From Bacteroidota bacterium (GTDB lineage: Bacteria; Bacteroidota; Bacteroidia; Bacteroidales; GCA-2711565): a DNA stretch of 35,788 nucleotides. The notes beneath the pieces are model-generated. The model saw only the letters and a program-made list of their open reading frames with translations. It was not told where the DNA came from and did no database searches. Shown piece by piece: positions 7,885-17,371 of the stretch; the stretch's first letter is position 1; each line of letters starts with the position of its first letter. The position numbers and the translations under genes are program-made. Location: positions 1 to 35,788 of the forward strand of contig PARP01000018.1 of assembly GCA_002711565.1 (NCBI GenBank), given 5' to 3'.

Positions 7885-10842
7885 ATGAATAAATTTTTAC
7901 GATTTTTAACAATGGCAGTTCTAATTTTCACATTTGCTCAACATGTGAATGCTGCTTATTTGAAAAACGTTCCACAAACGATTACGCAACCTGATGGAAC
8001 AGTAATTAAATGTTTTGCCACAGGGGATGAATTCCATAATTGGCTGCATGATGAAAACAATTATACAATTATTCAAGGACAAGATGGTGTTTACTACTAT
8101 GCTGTGAAGTCTGGAGATCAGATCGTTCCTTCAGAATACGTTGTTGGTAAAACTTTCCTAAAGTCAACACATCTAACACCGGGCGTAAATCTCAGCCCTG
8201 AACAGATCATGGAAAAAAGACGTAGAAAATTTGAAGGATTCCCAGGTTATCAAGGGATTTCTTCAAGCTTGAAGAACTCTAACGACACCTTACGTCTTAA
8301 TAATCTTGTAATATATATTCGTTTTTCAGATGAAAATGAGTTTTCTACAGATACTACCATTTATTCTGATCTAATGAATGACAAAACACCGGGTGCTAAC
8401 TCGATGTATAACTATTATCAGGAAGTGTCTTATGGTAAAGCATTCTTTGATTCTCATCTATTCCCAAGACCATCAACGAATATCACGATTTCCTATCAGG
8501 ATACGAAGCCTAGAGGTTATTTCAGACCTTATAATGCAACAACAAACCCAGATGGTTATGACCCTGATGTTGACTCAGTTAGAAGAAATCGTGAGTTTAA
8601 ATTACTTGAAAGAGCTGTGAAATGGATTGAAGCAAATGAAACCTTACCTAGTGTTGATTTTGACTTTGATAATGATCTTGAAATGGACGTTGTTAGTTTC
8701 ATTATCAAAGGTGAGTCAGATGGATGGAATGACCTATTATGGCCACATAACTGGGCTATTTTTGATCGAACAGTTACATTAAACGGTTTACGAGTCTTTA
8801 ACTTTAACTTCTTCCTGGAAGTCTCTACCAGAGAAAGAGGAAATGGTGTTCTGTCTCATGAAATGGGACACGCAATTGGCTTCCCTGATCTATATCACTA
8901 TGTTTCAGATGGAACACCGGTTGGGCCATGGGATATTATGGCTTCAACGGTTAATCCACCTCAGGGAATTGGAGCATATCTAAAACACTGGAACTTTAGA
9001 AGACCCAATACTCCCAATCCTTGGATTGACACTATCCCGGAAATTACAGAGGCCGGTACCTATTCATTAAATGCATTATCTTCTGACACAAACAATGTTT
9101 ATAAAATAGCCTCTCCATATTCTGAAACCGAATACTTTATTTTAGAATTCAGAAAAAAAGAACCAGGCAAGGCAGATAATAATCTACCTGCAAGCGGACT
9201 TTTAGTTTATAGAATTAACGAAGATGCCGTTACTTATAGAGGTGGAGGAAATTCACAAGGTCCTCCGGATGAGATTTATGTATATCGTCCGAATGGAACG
9301 CTTTCTGCTGATGGCGACATCAATGATGCTGTTTTCTCAAGACAAGCAGGACGACAGGCAATGGATAATACAACAAATCCAAGCCCATTCCTTTCAAATG
9401 GTAAACCGGGTGGTTTATATATTTCAAATGTGGGATCAAGCAATGGAACAAGTATCAGTTTTGATGTAAGCTTTAATCCTGATGCCTTATTTGCAGATTT
9501 TCTTGCCAATAATACACGGGCTAGAGTGCGTGATACTATTAAATTTACAGATGCTTCTGCCGGATCACCTCCAACTTTAGAGTGGACATTCGAAGGCGGT
9601 ATTCCTGCTACATTCACAGGTGTAGGGCCGGTAGATGTTATTTATCCTGATACTGGTACTTTTGATGTTACTTTACGTGTAACATCAAGCGAAGGTACAT
9701 CTACAGAAGTTAAAGAAGATTATATAACCATAAATGAAATCCCAGGTACAATTCCTCCACAAAATACAGGTTACCAAGGAAGCGGTGATGACGTAATCTT
9801 AAACTGGACTGCTCCTTCATTAGTAGGTGCAGAGGCAATATTGCAATGGGATGATAATAATAATGAAGGTAGAGCCATTGGTAATGGAGAGACAGCAGCA
9901 AGCTTTGATGCTTTAAGTTATTGGACTCCTTCTCAAATTGCAAGTTTTGACGGCTGGAATCTGACAAAAATAGCATTTGTCCCGAGTTCCATTGGTGACA
10001 ATACCTCAGTTAAAAACTATAGTTTGAGAGTTTATAATGGAACAAATGCAGTCAATCAAGTTGTTGATCAATCTATTCCCGAAACATCAATACAATTCGG
10101 TCAATGGAATGAATACTCACTAGACATTCCATATACAATTAACGCTAGTGAGGGTTTATATTTTGGTGTTAATAATAATAGCGGTTCAGCACCACAAGGT
10201 TTTCCAATAGGAGTGGATGAAGGTCCTGCTACTACAGATCATGGTGATGTTATCCTTGAAACAGGAACATTAGCAACTTTAACTGGTTATGGCTTAGATC
10301 ATAACTGGAACTTAGCTGCAACGGTTGTAAATCCTTCAGGTACAAAAGCAACAACATTTATCCTGAAAAACCAAGAAGCAATTCTAAAATCAATTCAGGG
10401 TTATAATGTATATCGTAATGAAACAAGGCTGAACTCTACAGTCCTCACAACTACAACTTATACAGATGCTGATGTACCGGATGGTAGCTACATTTACTAT
10501 GTTACAACTGTATTCGCCAGCGGTGAATCTACACCAAGTAATAAACTTGAGATCACTGTAAGCAATGGTACCGTGGGTATTGATGATCTTCCAGTAGAAG
10601 AGATCTCAATCTATCCAAATCCTGTACAAAACACCTTAAGCCTTGCTTTAGGAGAATTGCGTAATCAGGAGATCATTGTAAAGATCTTTGATCAGAATGG
10701 ACGCACAGTATATCTTGAGTCTGAAAACTCATCAGATTCTAAACTGGATATCAATGTAGGCCAGTTGAAAGAAGGATTCTACATTCTGAACCTGATAGGT
10801 GAAGAAGTGATCTATCAAGCAAAATTTATTATCTCGAGATAA
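7885..10842 (+). CDS. Secreted M6-family metalloprotease with T9SS sorting domain
   Basis: 985 residues. A signal peptide (residues 1-23, ending VNAA) leads to an M6 (immune inhibitor A-like) protease domain with the zinc motif HEMGH at 325-329 (context LSHEMGHAIGFPDLY) and the following GPWDIMAS typical of the family. Residues ~535-615 form a PKD-like domain (TIKFTDASAG...WTFEGG...YPDTGTFDVTL). Next is a beta-rich region with a type III-like module (LNWTAP, later YNVYRN...YTDADVPDGSYIYYV). The last ~75 residues (IYPNPVQNTL...LKEGFYILNLIGE) are a type A type IX secretion sorting domain. It probably degrades external protein, exported by Sec and then T9SS. Both the organism's T9SS machinery and the substrate are inferred. 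Confidence 0.95.
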   Translation: MNKFLRFLTMAVLIFTFAQHVNAAYLKNVPQTITQPDGTVIKCFATGDEFHNWLHDENNYTIIQGQDGVYYYAVKSGDQIVPSEYVVGKTFLKSTHLTPGVNLSPEQIMEKRRRKFEGFPGYQGISSSLKNSNDTLRLNNLVIYIRFSDENEFSTDTTIYSDLMNDKTPGANSMYNYYQEVSYGKAFFDSHLFPRPSTNITISYQDTKPRGYFRPYNATTNPDGYDPDVDSVRRNREFKLLERAVKWIEANETLPSVDFDFDNDLEMDVVSFIIKGESDGWNDLLWPHNWAIFDRTVTLNGLRVFNFNFFLEVSTRERGNGVLSHEMGHAIGFPDLYHYVSDGTPVGPWDIMASTVNPPQGIGAYLKHWNFRRPNTPNPWIDTIPEITEAGTYSLNALSSDTNNVYKIASPYSETEYFILEFRKKEPGKADNNLPASGLLVYRINEDAVTYRGGGNSQGPPDEIYVYRPNGTLSADGDINDAVFSRQAGRQAMDNTTNPSPFLSNGKPGGLYISNVGSSNGTSISFDVSFNPDALFADFLANNTRARVRDTIKFTDASAGSPPTLEWTFEGGIPATFTGVGPVDVIYPDTGTFDVTLRVTSSEGTSTEVKEDYITINEIPGTIPPQNTGYQGSGDDVILNWTAPSLVGAEAILQWDDNNNEGRAIGNGETAASFDALSYWTPSQIASFDGWNLTKIAFVPSSIGDNTSVKNYSLRVYNGTNAVNQVVDQSIPETSIQFGQWNEYSLDIPYTINASEGLYFGVNNNSGSAPQGFPIGVDEGPATTDHGDVILETGTLATLTGYGLDHNWNLAATVVNPSGTKATTFILKNQEAILKSIQGYNVYRNETRLNSTVLTTTTYTDADVPDGSYIYYVTTVFASGESTPSNKLEITVSNGTVGIDDLPVEEISIYPNPVQNTLSLALGELRNQEIIVKIFDQNGRTVYLESENSSDSKLDINVGQLKEGFYILNLIGEEVIYQAKFIISR

Positions 10843-10864
10843 ATTGAATCAAACAAATACTAAA

Positions 10865-10902
10865 AACCCCCTCATCCATAACGGTTGAGGGGGTTCTTTT
10901 TT
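10865..10902 (+). terminator. Bidirectional terminator between convergent protease genes
   Basis: AACCCCCTCA (10865-10874) pairs with TGAGGGGGTT (10886-10895). T tracts follow on the plus strand (10897-10902) and on the minus strand (A run at 10862-10866). It serves the M6 protease gene and the convergent S41 gene. Confidence 0.9.
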
Positions 10903-10914
10903 ATAATGATTATT

Positions 10915-12348
10915 CTATTTCTTTTCAATGATCATTTCTTTACTGAAACGATATGCATCCTTACTTGTACTGATCAGATTATCGAAATTTAACGGGATGT
11001 CTTTCTGAGTTGATTGACCTTTAATATGATCTATAGCTGCCTTTAACATTGGTTCGTTAGGATCCCCAAAAGGTAAAACAGCACGATAGTTTTCAGCAGC
11101 AATAACATCAGGTGTAAAGCCATTTACAAAATCAGATACTCCTTGAGAATTAGCAAGCTTAAATACAATTGGTTGTAATGCCCATTTATGATTCGGATTA
11201 ACCACATCTTCACTTATATAATCTTTCAATGTGAATGATCCTACATATTTACCATGTGTATTGGAACCTACTAAAACCACATCAACATAAGGTTTTAATC
11301 CATTAATTACCAACTCACTTGCTGATGCCGAACCATTTGTGGTTAGAAAATAAACTCTTGGTAGATCCAATGTTTGAATAGGCGTTTCTACATCATTCTG
11401 ACTAATATTTTCTCTGAAATAAATATTGAAATAATCAGCTCCATGTTCTTTCTCATAATAGTTATGAAGGAATGTATTGAACTGATAGATCGTAAAGATA
11501 TCCGTATTGGCTGCATCATAGATCATACTCGACATATGGATAGCCGAAGATACATGACCACCTCCATTATATCTAAGATCAATAATCAACTCCTCAATGC
11601 CGGCTGTAGCAAAATCACCCATTACTGTATTAAGCTCTAGGTCATAATTCAATCTGAAGGCATTGTAAACCAAATAACCCACCTTTTTACCGTCAACATC
11701 TATAACCTCTGAATGATGAACAGGATTCTCGTGCACCTCAACTGCTGTTAAACTTACTTCCTTTGCATTAGAAACCAGAATATCATCATCAAAATCTGCG
11801 AAACCTGCAGTATAAGAACTATTGTTATATAGCAGATCCAGATAATTGGTTCTCGTGAGGGTAGTTCCATTAACTCTATTGATGATCTCCCCTCTTTGAA
11901 TTCCTCCAAGATCGGCTGGTCCATCAGGAACAACATATTGCACGTATGCATAAACATCGTTTGAATTATCGATGGCAACAACACCAAAATCATAGCCCAT
12001 AGAAGTGGTAATTCCCTGGAAATACTGCTCTAGAGCTACATAATCATCCACGATCCACGACCACTTATCAATAGAACTTCTGTTATAGATCAAAGATTCA
12101 AAAAATGCTTCATGATCGGTATATGTATTCACATATTCGGCAAGTTTGGCCAGATCTTCATAATCCGCATTATTAAGGTTTGGAATATTGTCAACCCATA
12201 GATAGTAATCCTTCATGGCCTTCCAGATAAATTCATTGATCTCATCGATCTGAACATCTGCTGGCTCATCTTTCCCACATGAAACAACAAAAATTAGCAT
12301 AAAGGCTATCATAATGTGTTTCAAATATTTAAATCCTGAAAATTTCAT
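10915..12348 (-). CDS. S41 (C-terminal processing) peptidase lipoprotein
   Basis: 477 residues. The N-terminus MKFSGFKYLKHIMIAFMLIF leads into lipobox VVSC, so it is a predicted lipoprotein anchored in the envelope. A PDZ domain follows near residues 130-165 (DGPADLGGIQRGEIINRVNG). The protease core has LIIDLRYNGGGHVSSA, then NGSASASELVINGLKP with the catalytic Ser around 340-344, and THGKYVG with the general-base Lys near 367. This Ser-Lys pair is the S41 signature. The family trims or degrades exported proteins; no specific substrate can be inferred. It converges on the M6 protease and shares its terminator. Confidence 0.93.
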   Translation of the reverse strand: MKFSGFKYLKHIMIAFMLIFVVSCGKDEPADVQIDEINEFIWKAMKDYYLWVDNIPNLNNADYEDLAKLAEYVNTYTDHEAFFESLIYNRSSIDKWSWIVDDYVALEQYFQGITTSMGYDFGVVAIDNSNDVYAYVQYVVPDGPADLGGIQRGEIINRVNGTTLTRTNYLDLLYNNSSYTAGFADFDDDILVSNAKEVSLTAVEVHENPVHHSEVIDVDGKKVGYLVYNAFRLNYDLELNTVMGDFATAGIEELIIDLRYNGGGHVSSAIHMSSMIYDAANTDIFTIYQFNTFLHNYYEKEHGADYFNIYFRENISQNDVETPIQTLDLPRVYFLTTNGSASASELVINGLKPYVDVVLVGSNTHGKYVGSFTLKDYISEDVVNPNHKWALQPIVFKLANSQGVSDFVNGFTPDVIAAENYRAVLPFGDPNEPMLKAAIDHIKGQSTQKDIPLNFDNLISTSKDAYRFSKEMIIEKK

Positions 12349-12428
12349 TGTGCTATATATTAAGTTTTACATCTAAATCAACTTGGCAAACTCTTTGTAT
12401 TTTTCTTTAGAAACATAAAACTAAAGCT

Positions 12429-12851
12429 ATGAAAAAATTATCAATATATCTCTCAGTAACTCTAGTGTTTCTATTAATTCACAGTAGTTGCCTCTCACAT
12501 CGACCAAATAGGATGCCAGATTTTAAGATCAAGAAAGCCTACTATCAAAGCTGGCATGCAAGACATCATGCAAGAGGCACTGATGTAGTAATCGTCATTA
12601 AAAAGATCAAACCCGGAATCCACTTTAAATCCATTGTATTCAGAGGCATGGAAGCTCCTGTACAACAACGCATTTATAGAAACAAAATTATTCTGACTGC
12701 AAGATTTAGTGCAGGAAATAGTCCAATCGCCAGACAAACAAGATATAGAAATCAACCTGATCAGTTGATCTATACACATGGCAGACACAAAGAGCGTGTT
12801 TACCTCAACAATTTACAAAGGAAAAGAAATAAATACTATCGAAGGTATTAA
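12429..12851 (+). CDS. Small basic predicted lipoprotein, unknown function
   Basis: 140 residues. A hydrophobic leader (YLSVTLVFLLIHSSC) ends in a plausible lipobox with Cys at residue 21. The mature part is strongly basic, with many Arg, His, Tyr and Lys (YYQSWHARHHARG, YRNKIILTARF, QRKRNKYYRRY), and looks beta-rich. No family is recognised. It runs tail-to-tail into the FG-GAP gene with no intergenic base: this stop ends at 12851 and the neighbour's begins at 12852. Confidence 0.7.
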   Translation: MKKLSIYLSVTLVFLLIHSSCLSHRPNRMPDFKIKKAYYQSWHARHHARGTDVVIVIKKIKPGIHFKSIVFRGMEAPVQQRIYRNKIILTARFSAGNSPIARQTRYRNQPDQLIYTHGRHKERVYLNNLQRKRNKYYRRY

Positions 12852-14405
12852 TTACCAGATGACTTGATTCACTGTGAACCGTTCACTCACATAGTCTTTG
12901 ATAACCTGCTCTCGAGCAGCAACGGCTTCTTCGTAAGTTTCATATCCAATGGAGACTCTGTGGCCGCCGTTAATATCAGCCCAGTTAATTACATCTCTTA
13001 AAATGATTGAATTAAAACGTTCCTGAAGTTCGTGCGTACGTTTCAGAAGGTGAATATTAGAAATGAACACATGATAATCATTATCTCGCTCGATAGCTTC
13101 ATAATATGGATATTCTGAAGGAGCTTTATCCTGAGGATCACAGAAACAACCCGACCAAACAAAGTAATAATATGACTTTCTTTCAGCAAAACTCATATCT
13201 GTTTGAATCCATAAATTGTTTTGTACAACAGGCTTTGCTGGTTCTATATCAATTGCTCTTTCATCGCGGAATAATTTAGCTTCGAAATCATAGCAATCAT
13301 CTAAACCAATTAAGAAAAGATCAAAATCACAATCGTTATCAAAGTCTGCCCAATAGGCGCCACCCATATAAACTCCAGGTAATTGAGTGTTTACATCAAC
13401 AAATTTAAAGTCACCATCATTACGATAAACTTTAGTCATTGGACCGTAAAAAGACTCTCCACTTACAAGAAGATCAATATCGCCATCACAATCAAAATCA
13501 TTAGCTTCAACATTTCCGGAACGCATACCTAACATGCTAGATGGAAGTTCAGTATACTTTCCATTACCATCATTACGATAAAGTCTGGTTACAAGATGAT
13601 TTTGTAAGTTCTCTCCGCATATAAAGATATCAAGGTCATTATCACCATCAAAATCAGCAAATAATGCATCACCTAAACGAATTCCTTCCATAGGAATATT
13701 GGTATCATAGAATGAATTATCGCCTCTGTTTTGATATAATTTGGTTGTAGGTACTCCATGAGCAGTTTCACCACTGATCAAAATATCAAGGTCATTATCA
13801 TTATCATAATCCCCCCATTTAGCTGAGCCATGATAAAGGGGAACTAATCCTGCATTTATATCTTTAAACTGCGCATTTTGAATATTTTGATAAACTCTTG
13901 AATAGACCTGTCCGTTATTCTCACCGATCATTAGTAAATCTGTTCGCCCATCATTATTGAAATCTCCGAAACTAACATCTCCATCTCTAACAGGCATTAC
14001 TCCAAGATCAAAAGAACTGAAATAGCCACGACCATTATTCTTATACATGCGGGCTACAATTCGATGATCAGCCGTTTCACCGCTTACAAACACATCGGAA
14101 TCGCCGTCCTTATCAAAGTCAACCCAATCAACAGCTGAGCGATAGAAATCCAGTATTCCTGAATTCTGACGATAGAATCCGCCTTTTTTATTATTCACAT
14201 ATAAGTGGGTTTTGATGATCTGTTGGTTAGCACTGTATCTTTCACCACTAACGATCAGGTCGGGATACCCATCTTTATTGACATCTATCCAATTGGCATT
14301 GCTTTGAATAAGTCCTTTTATCTCAGTATCTAAATACACATATGGTTGTGCATTAATACCAACATACATAAAGGAGAGCAGAATAATAATTTTGATTGCT
14401 TTCAT
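12852..14405 (-). CDS. FG-GAP/VCBS seven-bladed propeller with SPOR-like tail
   Basis: 517 residues. A signal peptide (residues 1-19, ending GINA) is followed by seven repeats carrying calcium-loop motifs DxDxDGxxD: DVNKDGYPD, DFDKDGDSD, DFNNDGRTD, DYDNDNDLD, DFDGDNDLD, DFDCDGDID and DFDNDCDFD. Each is followed by a hydrophobic strand, mostly ending SGE. Seven repeats fit one integrin-like beta-propeller. The last ~100 residues differ: they hold a Trp/Tyr/Cys-rich strand (YYYFVWSGCFCD) and end in a SPOR-like pattern (HRVSIGYETYEEAVAAREQVIKDYV...VNQVIW). SPOR domains bind denuded peptidoglycan glycans, suggesting cell-wall attachment, but this identification is by pattern only. Exported; function unknown. 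Confidence 0.85.
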   Translation of the reverse strand: MKAIKIIILLSFMYVGINAQPYVYLDTEIKGLIQSNANWIDVNKDGYPDLIVSGERYSANQQIIKTHLYVNNKKGGFYRQNSGILDFYRSAVDWVDFDKDGDSDVFVSGETADHRIVARMYKNNGRGYFSSFDLGVMPVRDGDVSFGDFNNDGRTDLLMIGENNGQVYSRVYQNIQNAQFKDINAGLVPLYHGSAKWGDYDNDNDLDILISGETAHGVPTTKLYQNRGDNSFYDTNIPMEGIRLGDALFADFDGDNDLDIFICGENLQNHLVTRLYRNDGNGKYTELPSSMLGMRSGNVEANDFDCDGDIDLLVSGESFYGPMTKVYRNDGDFKFVDVNTQLPGVYMGGAYWADFDNDCDFDLFLIGLDDCYDFEAKLFRDERAIDIEPAKPVVQNNLWIQTDMSFAERKSYYYFVWSGCFCDPQDKAPSEYPYYEAIERDNDYHVFISNIHLLKRTHELQERFNSIILRDVINWADINGGHRVSIGYETYEEAVAAREQVIKDYVSERFTVNQVIW

Positions 14406-14508
14406 AAAATTAGCTATAAGACTGAACTAAGTTCAGTTATGATAGCTACAAATTAAACGCATAATCAGGCCTTCACGAAAAAAATTCAACTATTTTATTT
14501 ACAACTAA

Positions 14509-14542
14509 TTGTTTAAAAGTATTGTAAAATAATATATCTTTG
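14509..14542 (+). promoter_or_regulatory. Bacteroidota-type promoter of the mce-mmd operon
   Basis: TTG (14509-14511), a 23-base spacer, then TATCTTTG (14535-14542), an exact TAnnTTTG -7 box. The first gene starts 28 bases downstream. Confidence 0.7.
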
Positions 14543-14556
14543 TGAAAATTTTCACA
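14541..14556. promoter_or_regulatory. Palindromic operator candidate at the mmd operon start point
   Basis: A perfect 16-base palindrome, TGTGAAAATTTTCACA. It overlaps the last two bases of the -7 box and covers the expected transcription start, where a bound repressor would block initiation. The regulator is not identifiable in this window. Confidence 0.55.
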
Positions 14557-14570
14557 GCAATTATTTTAAA

Positions 14571-14981
14571 ATGGAACTAACTCATATTGAACACATTGGG
14601 ATTGCAGTTGAGAGCATAGAAGAGAGTATTCCTTATTATGAGAATATCCTTGGATTGAAATGCTATGCAATTGAAGAGGTAAAAGATCAGAAAGTTAAGA
14701 CTGCTTTTTTCAAAATTGGACAAACAAAAATTGAACTTTTAGAGTCGACAGACCCTGAAGGACCGATTGGGAAATTCATTGAGAAAAAAGGACAGGGCGT
14801 TCATCACATCGCATTTGCTGCAAATGGAATTGAAAATGCATTAGCAGAAGCGGAATCTAAAGGCATCCGTTTAATCGATAAAGCTCCACGTAAAGGTGCA
14901 GAAGGATTAGACATTGCATTCTTACACCCGAAAAGCACAGGCGGGGTACTTACAGAACTTTGCGAAGACAAGAATAAGTAA
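14571..14981 (+). CDS. mce: Methylmalonyl-CoA epimerase
   Basis: 136 residues, a vicinal oxygen chelate protein. It interconverts (R)- and (S)-methylmalonyl-CoA, linking methylmalonyl-CoA mutase to the decarboxylase encoded next. Metal-site motifs are HIGIAV (His8), GVHHIAFA (His78/79) and LTELCE (Glu129), in the expected order. The [10 protein letters not shown] and [22 protein letters not shown] blocks are typical. It opens a five-gene operon, with mmdA starting 14 bases after its stop. Confidence 0.95.
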   Translation: MELTHIEHIGIAVESIEESIPYYENILGLKCYAIEEVKDQKVKTAFFKIGQTKIELLESTDPEGPIGKFIEKKGQGVHHIAFAANGIENALAEAESKGIRLIDKAPRKGAEGLDIAFLHPKSTGGVLTELCEDKNK

Positions 14982-14995
14982 ATCTTATATTAAAA

Positions 14996-16555
14996 ATGGC
15001 TATCGAAGATAAAATTCAACAGTTGCTCAATAAACGTGAAGAAGCACGTTTAGGTGGCGGTTTAAAACGTATCGACTCTCAACATAGCAAGGGGAAACTA
15101 ACTGCTCGTGAACGTATCGAGCTGTTACTTGATGAAGGGAGTTTCGAAGAGTTTGACATGTTTGTTACTCACCGTTCCCATGATTTTGGAATGGAAAAAC
15201 AACAATACTTATCTGATGCCGTAGTAACCGGTCATGGTACTATCGACGGAAGAGTAGTATATGTATTCTCACAAGACTTCACCGTATTTGGTGGTAGTTT
15301 ATCAGAAACCTTCTCACAAAAGATCTGTAAAGTTATGGATCAGGCAATGAAGGTGGGTGCACCAATTATCGGAATCAATGATTCTGGTGGAGCACGTATT
15401 CAGGAAGGTGTTAGAAGTTTGGCAGGTTATGCTGAGATTTTCCAGCGTAACATTATGGCTTCAGGGGTAATTCCTCAGATCTCAGCGATCTTTGGTCCTT
15501 GTGCCGGTGGTGCAGTTTATTCACCAGCGCTTACAGACTTCATACTAATGAGTAAAGACACAAGTTATATGTTCGTAACTGGACCAAAAGTTGCGAAAAC
15601 AGTAACCGGTGAAGATATTACAACTGAAGATTTAGGTGGTGCTGAAGTTCACGCACGTAAATCTGGTGTTACACATTTTGTAGCTGAAAATGAGGAAGAA
15701 GGTATCCTATTGCTACGTAAATTATTATCATACCTTCCACAAAATAATCTTGAGGATCCACCACAAACAGAATGTGCTGATCCAATCGATCGTTTAGAAG
15801 ATTATCTTAACGAAATTATCCCGGAAAACCCTAATAAACCTTATGATGTTAAGGACGTTATTTGTGGTATCGTTGATGATGGTGAATTCTTAGAAGTTCA
15901 ACGTTCATATGCACAAAATATTTGTGTAGGTTTTGCAAAATTTGATGGTATGCCTGTAGGTATTGTTGCAAACCAACCAAACTTCTTAGCAGGTGTTCTT
16001 GATATCGATGCTTCAAGAAAAGCAGCAAGGTTCGTTAGATTCTGTGATGCTTTCAATGTACCGATCGTAACACTTGTTGATGTTCCTGGATTCCTTCCTG
16101 GAAGTGCACAAGAATATGGTGGGATCATTATTCACGGTGCGAAATTAATGTTCGCATATGGTGAAGCTACTGTACCAAAGATCACGATCACATTACGTAA
16201 ATCTTATGGAGGTGCTCATGATGTAATGAGTTCAAAACAATTACGTGGTGATATCAATTATGCTTGGCCATCAGCAGAGATCGCAGTAATGGGACCAGCA
16301 GGTGCTATTGAGATCTTAGCGGGTAAAGAAATTGCAGGTATTTCTGATGAAGAGGAAAAACAAAAATTGATCCTTCAGAAAGAGCAAGAATATCGCGATA
16401 AATTTGCGAATCCTTACGAAGCAGCTAAATACGGTTATATTGATGATGTAATTGAGCCAAGAAATACTCGTTTCAGAGTGATCAGAGCTCTACGTACCTT
16501 AGCAACTAAGAAGGATGTTAATCCACCTAAGAAACACTCAAACATTCCATTGTAA
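14996..16555 (+). CDS. mmdA: Methylmalonyl-CoA decarboxylase alpha subunit (carboxyltransferase)
   Basis: 519 residues, the standard length for acyl-CoA carboxyltransferase subunits of the MmdA/PccB family. It moves the carboxyl group from methylmalonyl-CoA to the biotin carrier. Signatures are [19 protein letters not shown] (the N-terminal crotonase-fold oxyanion region), [13 protein letters not shown], and in the C-terminal half [18 protein letters not shown] and [14 protein letters not shown]. The neighbouring OadG-, biotin- and OadB-type genes show it belongs to a sodium pump rather than an ATP-dependent propionyl-CoA carboxylase, since no biotin carboxylase is present. Its stop overlaps the next start by one base (TAATG). 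Confidence 0.95.
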   Translation: MAIEDKIQQLLNKREEARLGGGLKRIDSQHSKGKLTARERIELLLDEGSFEEFDMFVTHRSHDFGMEKQQYLSDAVVTGHGTIDGRVVYVFSQDFTVFGGSLSETFSQKICKVMDQAMKVGAPIIGINDSGGARIQEGVRSLAGYAEIFQRNIMASGVIPQISAIFGPCAGGAVYSPALTDFILMSKDTSYMFVTGPKVAKTVTGEDITTEDLGGAEVHARKSGVTHFVAENEEEGILLLRKLLSYLPQNNLEDPPQTECADPIDRLEDYLNEIIPENPNKPYDVKDVICGIVDDGEFLEVQRSYAQNICVGFAKFDGMPVGIVANQPNFLAGVLDIDASRKAARFVRFCDAFNVPIVTLVDVPGFLPGSAQEYGGIIIHGAKLMFAYGEATVPKITITLRKSYGGAHDVMSSKQLRGDINYAWPSAEIAVMGPAGAIEILAGKEIAGISDEEEKQKLILQKEQEYRDKFANPYEAAKYGYIDDVIEPRNTRFRVIRALRTLATKKDVNPPKKHSNIPL

Positions 16556-16926
16556 TGAATCTACTTATACAAAACCTGTTAATGATCGCCACTCCTGAGA
16601 ATTTCTCAGAAGGATTGGTCATCACTTTGGTTGGGTATTCGATCGTATTCTCTGCATTGGTTACTTTATTCTTTGTATTCAATTCTTTATCTAAAGTTTT
16701 AAATACCAAGATCAGAAACCGATTAAGAAAAGAGGGTAAACATGAGATCGCAGACCTTCCAAATATTGATGTTACCGGCGAAGAGACAGCAGCTGTAGCA
16801 ATGGCGCTGTATTTAATGACTGACGTCCATGACGAAGAATCGGGTGTGATCACTATTAAACGTGACTCTAAAACCTATTCTCCATGGAGTTCTAAAATTT
16901 ATGGTTTAAGAAGATTTTCAAGATAA
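16555..16926 (+). CDS. OadG-type gamma/delta subunit of the Na+-pumping decarboxylase
   Basis: 123 residues. One N-terminal membrane helix (about residues 21-44, GLVITLVGYSIVFSALVTLFFVF) is followed by a basic linker and a short cytoplasmic tail. This fits OadG/MmdD subunits, which hold the carboxyltransferase against the membrane beta subunit. Translation is coupled to mmdA through TAATG. The tail TGEETAAVAMALYLM...DEESGVITIKR is typical of Bacteroidota versions. Confidence 0.85.
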   Translation: MNLLIQNLLMIATPENFSEGLVITLVGYSIVFSALVTLFFVFNSLSKVLNTKIRNRLRKEGKHEIADLPNIDVTGEETAAVAMALYLMTDVHDEESGVITIKRDSKTYSPWSSKIYGLRRFSR

Positions 16927-16937
16927 TTAAAGGAAAA

Positions 16938-17369
16938 ATGAAAAAGTTCAAATTCACAATAAGGGGAAATGAATACGATGTTTTAGTAAAATACTTCGAA
17001 GACGGAGTTGCTAAAGTTGAGGTTAATGGTTCTCCATATCACGTTGAAGTTCAACGTACTGTTCAAGAGTCAAAAACTCCTGTTATCGTGCGTCAGGATG
17101 TGAAAAATCCTAGAAATGCTCATAAGATCAGAAAGAGCGCTTCCGCAGCAGCAGGAATTACTAAAGTTACAGCACCACTTCCTGGTAACATCATGAATTT
17201 CTATGTTAAGGAAGGTGATTCTGTAACCAAAGGTGATAAATTACTTATGTATGAAGCTATGAAGATGGAAAACCTGATCACAGCTGAAAAAGACGGAGTA
17301 ATTAAATCAATCAAAGTTCAACCTGGCGATAACGTATTGCAAGGTGATGTTTTACTTGAAATCGAATAG
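16938..17369 (+). CDS. mmdC: Biotin carrier subunit of methylmalonyl-CoA decarboxylase
   Basis: 143 residues. The C-terminal biotinyl domain has EAMKMEN with the biotinylated Lys at residue 109, preceded by VTAPLPGNIMNFYVKEGDSV and followed by VQPGDNVLQGDVLLEIE. The N-terminal ~60 residues form a beta-rich domain seen in related Bacteroidota carriers, joined by a Lys/Ala-rich linker. It shuttles the carboxyl group from MmdA to the membrane subunit. The next gene starts 2 bases after its stop. Confidence 0.95.
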   Translation: MKKFKFTIRGNEYDVLVKYFEDGVAKVEVNGSPYHVEVQRTVQESKTPVIVRQDVKNPRNAHKIRKSASAAAGITKVTAPLPGNIMNFYVKEGDSVTKGDKLLMYEAMKMENLITAEKDGVIKSIKVQPGDNVLQGDVLLEIE

Positions 17370-17371
17370 GC

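Noticed and set aside
9276-9617. Minus-strand frame inside the M6 protease gene
   Set aside because: It is antisense of the protease PKD region, with no start signal or recognisable domain.
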